Below, in pieces: positions 40,515 to 49,159 of a DNA stretch of 61,852 nt. Positions within the stretch are counted from its first letter, which is position 1; each line of letters starts with the position of its first letter. The stretch is from RGIG9041 sp045541455 (GTDB taxonomy: Bacteria; Bacillota; Clostridia; Oscillospirales; QAKW01). Below the pieces are notes generated by a model. The model was not told where the DNA came from. It saw nothing but the letters and a program-made list of their open reading frames with translations, and made no database searches. The position numbers and the translations under genes are program-made. The stretch lies in NCBI GenBank assembly GCA_045541455.1, contig JAZQJA010000022.1, positions 1-61,852 of the forward strand, given 5' to 3'.

Positions 40515-40551
40515 AACCACCGAAATGCGTAACAACATTTCGGTGGAATTT
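40515..40551 (-). terminator. Terminator of the membrane-anchored protein gene at 40.6 kb
   Basis: CCACCGAAATG pairs perfectly with CATTTCGGTGG around 8 nt; on the minus strand it is followed by TTTTTGCGTTTTTTT. Confidence 0.85.
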
Positions 40552-40552
40552 A

Positions 40553-41392
40553 TCAGTTGAGTTCTACAGTATCTTCCACCTTGTCGGCAGGAGTTTCTTC
40601 TTCGAGTGTTTCATCAATAGTATCCATTGACAAGAACATATACCGCGGTACCGGTTTGCCCGTTTCAACAGCATAGTTTTGAATGCCCATATCCTGTAAG
40701 GTTATCTTTACACGCTTAATGAAGTTCTGCGGATTGCTTGTAGGGTCGTCAGTAGACATCATATCCACCTCATAGCAGTCAACTGTGAGAATGTATGTGT
40801 CATTTTCGCCTTGTTCAACTTCCAAAACATCGGGAACCAGATAAGAATGAATTCCCGCTGCGGGCACATTGTATGTTTTATTTAATATATTATATTTAAA
40901 TTTGCCGCAAACTTCTACAGTTCTGTGGTCAAATTTACGAGCAAAATCAAAACAATATAAACTAAACTGCTCAACATCACTTTTAGGAATTCTGAAACTG
41001 TTATTTGAGTCGTAAGTATATATACCCTGAGTATTATTCAAGGTAATTGCCTGCCAGATACCGTAAGAGATAATATACTCGTCATTAAGCTCCATCGGAT
41101 CGTCAAAGTCGGGCATATCCTGCTTTATAAAAGTATCAATATAGTTTTCAAAAAATTCGGCGCTTGCCTGTTCAACCGAGTCATCGGTAATAACCTCGTA
41201 AACACTGCCGCCGTAAAGGGTTGCAGCATAATCGCTTTCGGTATAAATATCATCGGGAACAAACACCCGATATACCCTATTAGCTGCAAAAACGACTGCA
41301 AAGAATACTGCACCGATAAACACAAGGCCTACCGTAAAAGTAAACACCTTATGTCCGTATTTTTTTAAAAAGGCAACGGCTTTATCTATCAT
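40553..41392 (-). CDS. Membrane-anchored protein of unknown function
   Basis: 279 residues. One N-terminal membrane helix (about 14-37), positive residues before it, and a long acidic external part indicate an N-in, C-out anchored protein. The external part has predicted alpha/beta character, with a cluster of acidic residues at the end (about 255-279). No family is recognised. The start is behind AAAGGAG. It has its own promoter and terminator, so it is a single-gene unit beside the AEC transporter. Confidence 0.7.
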   Translation of the reverse strand: MIDKAVAFLKKYGHKVFTFTVGLVFIGAVFFAVVFAANRVYRVFVPDDIYTESDYAATLYGGSVYEVITDDSVEQASAEFFENYIDTFIKQDMPDFDDPMELNDEYIISYGIWQAITLNNTQGIYTYDSNNSFRIPKSDVEQFSLYCFDFARKFDHRTVEVCGKFKYNILNKTYNVPAAGIHSYLVPDVLEVEQGENDTYILTVDCYEVDMMSTDDPTSNPQNFIKRVKITLQDMGIQNYAVETGKPVPRYMFLSMDTIDETLEEETPADKVEDTVELN

Positions 41393-41436
41393 AAAAACCC
41401 AGCTCCTTTTTTTAACTAAAAATTTTTACATATACA

Positions 41437-41465
41437 ATTTTAATACCTTAAGTACAATAAGTCAA
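41437..41465 (-). promoter_or_regulatory. Promoter of the membrane-anchored protein gene
   Basis: Minus strand: TTGACT (41465-41460), a 17-nt spacer, TAAAAT (41442-41437). Confidence 0.6.
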
Positions 41466-41485
41466 GTTACAAAGTGTTTACAAAA

Positions 41486-42436
41486 TTATGCAAGCAACAT
41501 TGCAAGTGCAACACAGACGGGCATTGTAAACACCGATAAAATGCTTGTAAAGCCTGTTACCTGAGAAGCAAGAGACGTATCACGATTGTACTTTGCCGAA
41601 AACATAACGGTGTTATTTGCTGTAGGTGCACTTACACCGACAGACATTACAATGAGTAAATTTCCGTTTACACCGCACAGTTTAAAACCCAGAATAAGTA
41701 AAACAGGCATTACAATAAGTTTTATAAGCGCCGTGATATACATATTTGCCTGTTTGAATACAGTTTTAAAATCCGCTTTTGATAAATATGTGCCAAACAT
41801 TATCATTGCAAGCGGGGTATTCATTGATGCAATATGATTTACAGGTGTTGCAATTAACTGCGGAAGTTTTATGCCAAGCAAAAAAAGCGGAACGCCTATA
41901 AGTATAGAAATTGTGCCTGGATTTAAAATCAGTTTGCGTTTATTAAAACCTTTACCGCCTGACATAAGCCACACGCCGTGGGTAAATGCAAAAAGATTAA
42001 ACACTGCAACAAATGCCGAGCAATAAAATGCACCGAGCGCACCGTTTCCTGCCACAATCTGCATAACAGCTGTTGATAAAGGCAAACCCATATATCCTGC
42101 ATTTCCGTAAACCACTGCATATTTATAAATTATATTTTTTTCTTTATCGCCTTTGTTAAACAGTAAAAAGCTCACTGTCATTGCCGCTATATGAAAAGCG
42201 ACAGCACAGCAAAGTGCTGTAATAAAATCAAACGCACTGTCTTTTGAATAATCAATTGTCAAAAACGAATTTACAATTACACAAGGTGTCACAACATAAA
42301 ACAGTAAATCGTTTGCAAGACGTGCCGCCTTTTCGGTAAAATAACCAAATCTGTCACCAAAAAAGCCGACTGTTACAAGTATTGCAAGGATAATAACCTG
42401 CACAAAAATCGTATACATATTTTGAAAGAAAATCAA
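41486..42436 (-). CDS. AEC (auxin efflux carrier) family transporter
   Basis: 316 residues with about ten membrane helices in two halves, as in the AEC/BART family. Recognisable stretches are DLLFYVVTPCVIVNSFL near 45 and YGNAGYMGLPLSTAVM near 110, with MIMFGTYLSKADF beginning the second half. Family members carry dicarboxylates such as malate, or related acids. The TTG start follows GAGGG at a 7-nt spacing. A near-consensus promoter precedes it, so the single gene may be well expressed. The substrate is unknown. Confidence 0.9.
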   Translation of the reverse strand: MIFFQNMYTIFVQVIILAILVTVGFFGDRFGYFTEKAARLANDLLFYVVTPCVIVNSFLTIDYSKDSAFDFITALCCAVAFHIAAMTVSFLLFNKGDKEKNIIYKYAVVYGNAGYMGLPLSTAVMQIVAGNGALGAFYCSAFVAVFNLFAFTHGVWLMSGGKGFNKRKLILNPGTISILIGVPLFLLGIKLPQLIATPVNHIASMNTPLAMIMFGTYLSKADFKTVFKQANMYITALIKLIVMPVLLILGFKLCGVNGNLLIVMSVGVSAPTANNTVMFSAKYNRDTSLASQVTGFTSILSVFTMPVCVALAMLLA

Positions 42437-42461
42437 CTTTTATCCCTCTTTTCGATGTTAC

Positions 42462-42490
42462 AGTATATTACAAGCGTTTCTTTATGTCAA
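42462..42490 (-). promoter_or_regulatory. Strong promoter of the AEC transporter gene
   Basis: Minus strand: TTGACA (42490-42485), a 17-nt spacer, TATACT (42467-42462). Confidence 0.75.
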
Positions 42491-42510
42491 CAATATAAAT
42501 AAAAATATAC

Positions 42511-42539
42511 TTGAAATATAGTATTATATATTTTATAAT
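42511..42539 (+). promoter_or_regulatory. Promoter of the zapA-dut-maf-mreBCD-mrdA operon
   Basis: TTGAAA (42511-42516), a 17-nt spacer, TATAAT (42534-42539), 35 nt before zapA. It is back to back with the AEC promoter. Confidence 0.7.
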
Positions 42540-42574
42540 AATTTAATGAGGAAATATAAGGGGAGGACTAAAAA

Positions 42575-42913
42575 ATGAGCAAAAATAAAATAATAATTTC
42601 TATTGCGGGCAGTGAACTTGTAGTCATGACTGAAGAGTCAAGAGAGTACACAACAAAGCTTGCAAATATTATAGATGCAAAAATAAGGGATTTGCTGGCT
42701 TCAAGCAGCAAAGTTACTACACCTATGGCTTGTATTCTTGCTTGTCTTGACCTATGCGATGAAAACGAAAAAAGCAAACTTACAGCGGCAAGACTGCGCG
42801 ACGAAATTAAAAATTATTACGAACGCAACGCGGAACTTGAGGACAAGCTTGAGTTGCTAACAAGAGAAAACACTGTGCTCAAGCGCAGATTGGGAGGCGA
42901 CTATGAAGGTTAA
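42575..42913 (+). CDS. zapA: Cell division protein ZapA
   Basis: 112 residues. The N-terminal domain (about 4-50) has the ZapA pattern IIISIAGSELVVMTEESREYTTKLANIIDAKI, followed by a helix and a coiled coil (about 75-110). ZapA binds FtsZ and stabilises the Z ring. It begins a seven-gene operon for nucleotide clean-up and cell shape. The ribosome binding site is GGGGAGG. The end overlaps dut by 11 nt. Confidence 0.92.
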   Translation: MSKNKIIISIAGSELVVMTEESREYTTKLANIIDAKIRDLLASSSKVTTPMACILACLDLCDENEKSKLTAARLRDEIKNYYERNAELEDKLELLTRENTVLKRRLGGDYEG

Positions 42914-43352
42914 AATTAAAGTAATCCCCACACCAAACGGTAAAACTGCACCCCTACCCGAATATCAAAGTGAGTTTTCTGCGGGCGCTGACCTTTGTGC
43001 TTGTATTGATGAGCCTATTACTATTGAGCCGCATTGCAGGGCTCTTATACCCTCAGGCTTTGCAATTGAGCCCCAAACAAAAGCATGCGGTGCGTTTATT
43101 TTTGCAAGAAGCGGACTTGCATCTAAAAAAGGAATTTGCCTTGCAAACAGCGTGGGTGTTGTAGACAGCGACTACCGTGGTGAAATAAAGGTTGCCCTTT
43201 TAAATACATCGAACGAAAGTTATACAGTTGAGCCATTTGAACGTATTGCACAGCTTGTATTTATGCCGATTGAGGTTGCACAGTTTATTGTAAGTGACGA
43301 ACTTGAAGACACACAGCGCGGTTCGGGCGGTTTTGGTTCTACCGGTAAATAA
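42903..43352 (+). CDS. dut: dUTP diphosphatase
   Basis: 149 residues, trimeric dUTPase. All five motifs are visible: SAGADLCA (about 22-29), RSGLASKKGI (about 70-79), GVVDSDYRGEI (about 88-98), ERIAQLVF, and the C-terminal RGSGGFGSTGK that closes over the nucleotide. It hydrolyses dUTP to dUMP and pyrophosphate, keeping uracil out of DNA and feeding thymidylate synthesis. It uses GGGAGG inside zapA and overlaps maf (TAATG). Confidence 0.95.
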   Translation: MKVKIKVIPTPNGKTAPLPEYQSEFSAGADLCACIDEPITIEPHCRALIPSGFAIEPQTKACGAFIFARSGLASKKGICLANSVGVVDSDYRGEIKVALLNTSNESYTVEPFERIAQLVFMPIEVAQFIVSDELEDTQRGSGGFGSTGK

Positions 43353-43930
43353 TGGATAAGATTATATTAGCGTCGGGTTCGCCCAGACGGCGTGCGCTTT
43401 TACAAAACTACGGACTGGATATTGAAATTTCAGTGCCTGAGTTTGATGAGAGTTCTGTTAACGAAAAACAACCGCAAAATTTGGTAATAGAACTGGCGCG
43501 CGGTAAAAACAGATGTATAAAAAGTGACAAAATTGTAATATCGGCAGACACGGTTGTAACACTTGACGGTAAAATACTGGGCAAACCCAAGGATAAAAAC
43601 GATGCACGGAAAATGTTGCGGTTATTAAGTTCTAAAACCCATACCGTTTTTACAGGCGTTTGCATTTCAAAAGGTGACAGAGAGTTCTGTTTTTACGAAC
43701 ACACCGATGTCACTTTTTATAAACTATCAGACAAACAGATTGAACTTTATATAAACACCGATTCTCCATACGATAAAGCCGGCGGATACGGGATTCAAGA
43801 CGATATGGGAATAGGTTTTGTAAAAGAAGTTTCGGGCGAACTTTCAAATGTGATAGGTTTGCCTATGGCAAGCGTTATTACAGTTATTGATAAATTACAA
43901 GGAGAAAATGATGAAAAAACCAAGTTTTAA
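43352..43930 (+). CDS. maf: Maf family nucleoside triphosphate pyrophosphatase
   Basis: 192 residues. The Maf signature LASGSPRRRALLQNYG is at 5-20, followed by ISADTVV, LGKPKD, TGVCI and the late PYDKAGGYGIQ. Maf proteins hydrolyse dTTP, UTP and modified pyrimidine nucleotides and were first noted as septum inhibitors. Its position before mreBCD is the classical Bacillota arrangement. Its end overlaps mreB by about 20 nt. Confidence 0.94.
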   Translation: MDKIILASGSPRRRALLQNYGLDIEISVPEFDESSVNEKQPQNLVIELARGKNRCIKSDKIVISADTVVTLDGKILGKPKDKNDARKMLRLLSSKTHTVFTGVCISKGDREFCFYEHTDVTFYKLSDKQIELYINTDSPYDKAGGYGIQDDMGIGFVKEVSGELSNVIGLPMASVITVIDKLQGENDEKTKF

Positions 43931-44942
43931 TTTTAAATTTAAAAATCCGTTCAGCTATCACGATATTGGAATTGACCTGGGTACCGCCAATACTATAGTA
44001 TACAAAACAGGCAAAGGTATTATTTTACGTGAGCCGAGTGTTGTTGCCATGGATACCGATTCAAAGCGTCCGGTTGCTGTAGGTATAGAAGCAAAAGATA
44101 TGATTGGCAGAACGCCTAGAAGTATCGAAGCAATCCGTCCCCTTCGTGATGGTGTTATTGCCGATTTTGAGTCGACTGCAATAATGCTTCGTTATTTTCT
44201 TAAAAAAGCTATGGGCAATTCATATTTTGGTAAAAAAAGAGTACTCATCTGCATACCCTACGCGGTAACAGAGGTTGAACGAAATGCTGTTGAGCAAGCG
44301 GCATACATTGCCGGTGCAAAAGAAGTTAAAATAATTGAAGAACCGCTTGCGGCGGCAATTGGTGCAGGACTGCCTGTTGGTGAGCCAACAGGTTCGATGA
44401 TTGTTGATATCGGCGGCGGAACTAGTGAGGTTGCTGTAATTTCGCTGGGCGGTATTGTATCTTCAAAATCAGTACGCACTGCAGGCGATGCCATTGACGC
44501 GGCAATAATTGCCTATATCCGTAAAAGTTTTTCACTGTTTATAGGTGAAAGAATGGCAGAAGATATTAAATTCGAGATTGGTAATGCAATGGGCTTTAAA
44601 GGTTCAATGGAAATTCGCGGAAGAGATATGATAACCGGACTTCCCAAAAATATAACCATAACTGCAGATGATATACGCAAAGCGATTGAAGAGCCTGTTA
44701 CTCTGATACTTGATTCCATCAAGGGCACACTTGAACAGACACCGCCTGAACTTGCTGCAGATATTATCGACCACGGCATTATGCTATCGGGTGGCGGTGC
44801 AATGCTTCGCGGTCTTGACACACTTATTTCAAAAGAAACCGGTATACCTGTGCATATAGCAATAGACCCGCTCGACTGTGTTGCAATAGGCACCGGCAAA
44901 TCGCTTGAAGACCCTGCGCTTTGGAACGCAATTTCAAGATAA
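43911..44942 (+). CDS. mreB: Rod-shape determining actin homologue MreB
   Basis: 343 residues from the second of two adjacent ATGs (43911), which has the better spacing to AAGGAG. The actin fold shows GIDLGTANT (phosphate 1), IDIGGGTSEVAVISLGG-type phosphate 2 and LSGGGAMLRGLD adenosine motifs. Before the fold is a basic, phenylalanine-rich N-terminus (KKPSFNFKFKNPF) that may be a membrane-binding tail. MreB filaments guide the elongation machinery. It is followed directly by mreC. Confidence 0.95.
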   Translation: MKKPSFNFKFKNPFSYHDIGIDLGTANTIVYKTGKGIILREPSVVAMDTDSKRPVAVGIEAKDMIGRTPRSIEAIRPLRDGVIADFESTAIMLRYFLKKAMGNSYFGKKRVLICIPYAVTEVERNAVEQAAYIAGAKEVKIIEEPLAAAIGAGLPVGEPTGSMIVDIGGGTSEVAVISLGGIVSSKSVRTAGDAIDAAIIAYIRKSFSLFIGERMAEDIKFEIGNAMGFKGSMEIRGRDMITGLPKNITITADDIRKAIEEPVTLILDSIKGTLEQTPPELAADIIDHGIMLSGGGAMLRGLDTLISKETGIPVHIAIDPLDCVAIGTGKSLEDPALWNAISR

Positions 44943-45770
44943 ATGAAAGAGTTTTTTAAATCACGCACATTCATTTCAATGTGTATTATAGCGGTGTTGC
45001 TGCTTAGTATGGTAGTGGTAAGTGCTGCCGATAGAGGTCGGGTTACTTTTTTTGAAGACATAGCCGGTATGTTTATTACTCCTCTTCAAAATCTGGTTAC
45101 TACCGTATCATCTAAAGGCGGTGACTTTGTCGCGGTTTTTACAGAAAACAGCGAACTTAAAAGTGAAAATGAAAAGTTAAAAACCGAATTGGCATCTGTT
45201 ATGCAGGCGCTTCGCGATGCTCAGGAATACAAACTTGAAAACGAAAGTCTTAAAGGTATTTTGGGCATAAAAGAATCAAACCCTGAATTTGTGTTTGAAC
45301 AAGCGCTTGTTGTTGCTAACAGTCAAGAAGGTTATTCGCACATTCTCACGCTAAACCGCGGCAGTGTAAACGGAATTGAAAAGCGCGACCTTGTTATTAC
45401 AACAGAAGGTGTTGTCGGATATATATCGGAAATCGGCACTACTTGGTGCAAGGTTGTAACGCTGTTTGACTCATCTTGTGAAATCGGCGCGCTTGTTACA
45501 CGCACTCAAGACATTGGTGTTATCGAGGGTGATTTTTCGCTTGCCTCAGACGGTAAATGTAAAGTATCATACTTATCAAACGAGGTGACACTCGCATCGG
45601 GCGACAGCATTGTCACATCAGGCATAGGCGGTGTGTTTCCGTCCGGACTTCTTGTAGGTAATGTTGCTGAAATAAAGCCGGAAGCACATGGTATATCACA
45701 GTATGCCGTAATTGAGCCGTCGGTTGATTTTTCCGACCTCAAAAATGTTTTTGTAATTACAGATTTTTAA
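44943..45770 (+). CDS. mreC: Rod-shape determining protein MreC
   Basis: 275 residues. One membrane helix (about 10-28), a coiled coil (about 65-100, ENSELKSENEKLKTELASVMQ) and the two beta-barrel external domain (about 110-270, with VVGYISEIGTTWCKVVTLFD and DSIVTSGIGGVFPSGLLVG) match MreC. It links the MreB filaments to the periplasmic or external elongation enzymes, including PBP2. The start codon immediately follows the mreB stop. Confidence 0.95.
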   Translation: MKEFFKSRTFISMCIIAVLLLSMVVVSAADRGRVTFFEDIAGMFITPLQNLVTTVSSKGGDFVAVFTENSELKSENEKLKTELASVMQALRDAQEYKLENESLKGILGIKESNPEFVFEQALVVANSQEGYSHILTLNRGSVNGIEKRDLVITTEGVVGYISEIGTTWCKVVTLFDSSCEIGALVTRTQDIGVIEGDFSLASDGKCKVSYLSNEVTLASGDSIVTSGIGGVFPSGLLVGNVAEIKPEAHGISQYAVIEPSVDFSDLKNVFVITDF

Positions 45771-45786
45771 AGGATTTGGACAAAAG

Positions 45787-46311
45787 ATGTTTGCAAAGCA
45801 CAACACATCACTGAAAATAATGCTCTATTCACTTATAATGCTCGTATTATATCTGTTTCAGAGCGTTCCGTCGCTTAATATAAGATTTATGGGGCGTGCA
45901 CCGGAACTTTTGCTTGTTTTTACAATTTGTGTTGCGTTTCACGAAAGTGAAACTTTTGCGGCTTTTTTTGGACTTTTTGCAGGATTATTAAATGATGTTG
46001 TAACTGACAGTATTGTAGGCAAGAGTGCATTGTTTTTTATGTTTGCTGCATTTTTGATTGCGGTACTTTTGCAAACGATGATTCGCAACTTCTTTTTATC
46101 CTATATTTTTATTTCGCTTATAACCATTGCTATTTATTTATTATCAGGTTATCTGTTTAATTTGTTGTTTTTAAGCGCACTACCATTTTTAAAAGCAACT
46201 TTAGAAGTGCTTCTACCCAAATTTTTATTTACAGGTGTGCTTACATACCCTGTGTATTTTATTATACACTTTGTGCATTCACGACTTGAAACAGGAGGTG
46301 ACGGCATTTGA
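45787..46311 (+). CDS. mreD: Rod-shape determining protein MreD
   Basis: 174 residues with five or six membrane helices and few charges, the size and topology of MreD. It opens with a short basic segment, then YSLIMLVLYLFQSVP, the typical first helix, and GLFAGLLNDVVTDSIVGKSALFFM, the conserved central loop. MreD is the integral membrane partner of MreC. AAAGGATTTG precedes the ATG. The stop overlaps the mrdA start. Confidence 0.93.
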   Translation: MFAKHNTSLKIMLYSLIMLVLYLFQSVPSLNIRFMGRAPELLLVFTICVAFHESETFAAFFGLFAGLLNDVVTDSIVGKSALFFMFAAFLIAVLLQTMIRNFFLSYIFISLITIAIYLLSGYLFNLLFLSALPFLKATLEVLLPKFLFTGVLTYPVYFIIHFVHSRLETGGDGI

Positions 46312-48362
46312 ATTTTAAAGATGGTAACGCAAGATTTATTGGAGTAATAGTCGTTGCGTTACTTGTTTTTGCATCGTATGCGTTTGTATTATTCAAAATG
46401 CAGGTCATTGACGGTGAATATTATAAAGAACAGTCTGAGCGCAAAATATACTCAACAGAAAGCATTACTGCCTCGCGCGGTAATATATGCGACAGAAACG
46501 GCGAATTACTTGTTACAAACAAAACCGTTTATACCGTTAAGTTTTCACGTGCACTGTTGCCTACAGATAAACAAAATGACATAATTTTGTCAATGTGCAA
46601 CCTACTTAAAAATAAGCAAGAAGAATACTATGACCTATTGCCCATAAGTGAGAAGGCTCCGTACTCATTTTTAGAAGAAAACGAAGACTCTTTGAAACGC
46701 ATTGAAAAATTAAAGGAAAAATATTCACTTGAAAACGATGCCTCTGCTGCACAGGTTATGGAACAACTTGTTAAAAGTTATAAAATCGACGGCTCCCTGC
46801 CCTCTTATGACAAGCGCATAATTGCCGGTGTTAGATATTCAATGGAGCAATCTTCTTTTTCGTCGTCAAACCCATATATCTTTGCAAGTGACATTTCGGT
46901 AACGACGGTATCTACCATAAAAGAATTATCAGAAGATTATCCCGGTGTGGATATTGATACCGAATCAAAACGCATTTACACAACACCCTATCTTGCATCG
47001 CATTTACTTGGTCGTGTAGATAAAATTTATGCTGAAGAGTATCCCGAATTGTCAGAAAAAGGCTACAAAATGAACGATTATGTAGGCAAAGACGGCATTG
47101 AAAAGGCAATGGAAGATTACCTGCGGGGTACTGACGGAGTAAAACTGATTGAGCGCGATTCAAACGGCAGGGTGTTAGCGGTTACAACAGTTGAAGAACC
47201 GGTTGCAGGAAATAACGTTATATTAACAATTGATAAAACACTGCAAGAGGTTGCACAGCAATCGCTTGCAGATACCATAAAAAATATATCAAACGGCGGT
47301 AAATACAAGGCAAACAAGGAAGGTGCCGACGCATGCGCCGGTGCTGCTGTTGTCATTGATGTTGACAGCGGAGAACTGTTAGCTGCAGTGTCAGAGCCCA
47401 ATTTTGACCTTTCAACCTTTACCCAAAACTATAGTGAACTGTATAATGACGATCTGCTGCCCATGTTTAACCGCGCATTTATGGGCACCTATGCCCCGGG
47501 TTCGACATTTAAAATGGCAACCGGTATTGCAGGCCTTGAAGAAGGTTACATCACACCAAACACCCTTATCCGCGACCTAGGCGTTTATACAAAATATCCC
47601 GATTACAAACCTCAGTGTTGGGTATATGATGATTACGGTTCAACACACGGCTCAATAAATGTTTCTGTAGCACTTGAAAAATCGTGCAACTATTTCTTTT
47701 ATGAAACCGCCGATATAATGGGTATTGAATCGTTAAACCTCTACTGCAAAAAGTTAGGTCTCGGTGAGAAAACCGGTGTTGAATTGCCTGAATATTCGGG
47801 TACTCTTGCAGGACCACAAAGCAGACAAAAAGCAGGTGGAACATGGTATCCCGGTGACACGCTTCAAGCCGCAATTGGCCAATCTGATAATCTATTCACT
47901 CCACTTCAACTTGCAAACTATGTTGCAACTATCGTAAACGGCGGCACACGCTATAAAACACATCTTGTAAAGTCGGTAAACGATTCTGCAACAGGCGTTG
48001 GCATTATGGAGCAGACAATACAAGCAGTTGAAATGCTGGAAATGAAAGATGAAAACTACCACGCTGTTATGTACGGTATGAAACTTGCTGCACAAAGCGG
48101 TACTGCTTCTAACTTGTTTTATAATTATAAGGTAGGCGTTGGCGCAAAGACGGGTACTGCCTCGGTTCCAAAAGGTACCGCAAATGGTGTGTTTGTTGCA
48201 TTTGCACCCTACGACGATCCGGAAATTGCAGTATGCGTTATTGTTGAACACGGTGCACACGGTAACTATGTGGGCACTGTTGCTAAAGCTGTATTTGACG
48301 AATATTTTAAAGATGCCACTACAAATATTTTAGTAACTAAAGAAGAACAACTTATAAACTAG
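46308..48362 (+). CDS. mrdA: Penicillin-binding protein 2 (class B, elongation-specific)
   Basis: 684 residues, with a TTG start behind GGAGGTGACGGCA. One membrane helix (about 10-28), the dimerisation region with ITASRGNICDRNGELL (about 52-67), and the transpeptidase domain with SxxK in APGSTFKMATG (about 395-405), SCN in KSCNYFFYE, and KTGTA in AKTGTASVP (about 615-623). It cross-links peptidoglycan in the elongasome with MreBCD and RodA. A 45-residue insert rich in charges near residues 95-185 is longer than in Gram-negative PBP2. Last gene of the operon, followed by a terminator. Confidence 0.94.
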   Translation: MNFKDGNARFIGVIVVALLVFASYAFVLFKMQVIDGEYYKEQSERKIYSTESITASRGNICDRNGELLVTNKTVYTVKFSRALLPTDKQNDIILSMCNLLKNKQEEYYDLLPISEKAPYSFLEENEDSLKRIEKLKEKYSLENDASAAQVMEQLVKSYKIDGSLPSYDKRIIAGVRYSMEQSSFSSSNPYIFASDISVTTVSTIKELSEDYPGVDIDTESKRIYTTPYLASHLLGRVDKIYAEEYPELSEKGYKMNDYVGKDGIEKAMEDYLRGTDGVKLIERDSNGRVLAVTTVEEPVAGNNVILTIDKTLQEVAQQSLADTIKNISNGGKYKANKEGADACAGAAVVIDVDSGELLAAVSEPNFDLSTFTQNYSELYNDDLLPMFNRAFMGTYAPGSTFKMATGIAGLEEGYITPNTLIRDLGVYTKYPDYKPQCWVYDDYGSTHGSINVSVALEKSCNYFFYETADIMGIESLNLYCKKLGLGEKTGVELPEYSGTLAGPQSRQKAGGTWYPGDTLQAAIGQSDNLFTPLQLANYVATIVNGGTRYKTHLVKSVNDSATGVGIMEQTIQAVEMLEMKDENYHAVMYGMKLAAQSGTASNLFYNYKVGVGAKTGTASVPKGTANGVFVAFAPYDDPEIAVCVIVEHGAHGNYVGTVAKAVFDEYFKDATTNILVTKEEQLIN

Positions 48363-48371
48363 CGTTATTTT

Positions 48372-48411
48372 TAAAAAACTACCGAAATTAATTTTTCGGT
48401 AGTTTTTTATT
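48372..48411 (+). terminator. Terminator of the mre operon
   Basis: AAAAAACTACCGAAA pairs with TTTCGGTAGTTTTTT around TTAATT. Its last T residues overlap the first base of the next promoter's -35 box. Confidence 0.9.
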
Positions 48412-48438
48412 GACTTTTTTAATTTATAATGTTATAAT
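48410..48438 (+). promoter_or_regulatory. Promoter of the ArsR/metal-efflux unit
   Basis: TTGACT (48410-48415), a 17-nt spacer, TATAAT (48433-48438). Confidence 0.8.
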
Positions 48439-48443
48439 AACAT

Positions 48444-48459
48444 TTGAACAATTATTCAA
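48444..48459. promoter_or_regulatory. ArsR/SmtB-type operator
   Basis: TTGAACAATTATTCAA is an almost perfect palindrome of the TGAA-N6-TTCA type bound by SmtB/CzrA/CadC repressors. It begins 6 nt after the -10 box, over the predicted start site, where a bound repressor would block transcription. Confidence 0.7.
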
Positions 48460-48496
48460 CCGTTATTATAGAAGTAGGAAACAGAAAGGAGTAGAA

Positions 48497-48874
48497 ATGA
48501 GAGATATAAATATTGACCGCCAGGAAAAACTGCCGGATTGTGAGTTTTTACATTTACACAAAGAGTTGATTGACACAGTTTCCGGCGCACTTCCTGACAC
48601 CGATAAACTTTATGACCTTGCCGAATTGTTTAAAATATTCGGTGACAGCACACGAATACGAATTTTGTATGTACTGTTTGAACATGAAATGTGTGTATGT
48701 GACCTTGCACAAATTTTAAATATGACGGTTTCTGCAATTTCGCATCAGTTAAGAGTATTAAAGCAAGCCGATCTCGTAAGATACAGACGCGACGGAAAAA
48801 CAGTATTTTATTCACTTGCCGATGACCATGTAAGAAGTATTTTAGGTCAAGGCATGGAACATATAGAGGAGTAA
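48497..48874 (+). CDS. ArsR/SmtB-family metal-sensing repressor
   Basis: 125 residues from the ATG at 48497, behind GAAAGGAG. The winged HTH has the ELCVCDLA-type alpha3 site (MCVCDLAQILNMTVSAISHQLRVLK, about 69-93). The C-terminal helix has the alpha5 zinc-binding pattern DxHx10HxxE (DDHVRSILGQGMEHIEE, about 109-125). Having both sites points to a Zn/Cd/Pb sensor like CadC or ZiaR. It represses its own operon and is released by metal. The efflux ATPase genes follow, and its operator is visible in the promoter. Confidence 0.92.
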   Translation: MRDINIDRQEKLPDCEFLHLHKELIDTVSGALPDTDKLYDLAELFKIFGDSTRIRILYVLFEHEMCVCDLAQILNMTVSAISHQLRVLKQADLVRYRRDGKTVFYSLADDHVRSILGQGMEHIEE

Positions 48875-48940
48875 CAGCGTGAAAAATCACGCTAAATATA
48901 GGGCGCGTTCCACTCGCCAAGAAAGTATATGGTGATTATT

Positions 48941-49159
48941 ATGAGAAAAACATTTACACTTGATGAAATTGACTGTGCAAACTGTGCTGCAAAACTTGAA
49001 GCGGCATTAAACCGCATTGACGGTGTTGATAAAGCAACCGTTAACTTTTTTGCACAAAAACTGATTATTGAAGCAAATGACGAGCGTTTTGATGATGTTT
49101 TGAAAAATGTGCTTGATGTTTGTAAAAAGATGCACCCTGAGTGCACTGTAAAACTATGA
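48941..49159 (+). CDS. Stand-alone heavy-metal-associated (HMA) domain protein
   Basis: 72 residues, a single ferredoxin-like HMA domain with the metal motif DCANCAAKLE (about 11-20, CxxC). The start at 48941 follows GGTGATT; an ATG four codons earlier is possible. In most CadA/ZntA proteins this domain is fused to the N-terminus of the ATPase; here it is a separate gene that ends on the ATPase start (ATGA). It probably hands Zn(II), Cd(II) or Pb(II) to that pump. Between it and the repressor gene are two small hairpins (48876-48893 and 48902-48918) without a T run. Confidence 0.88.
   Translation: MRKTFTLDEIDCANCAAKLEAALNRIDGVDKATVNFFAQKLIIEANDERFDDVLKNVLDVCKKMHPECTVKL

Noticed and set aside
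48875..48920. An attenuator between the ArsR gene and the HMA gene
   Set aside because: Two short hairpins are present, but neither is followed by a T run, so termination is not supported.
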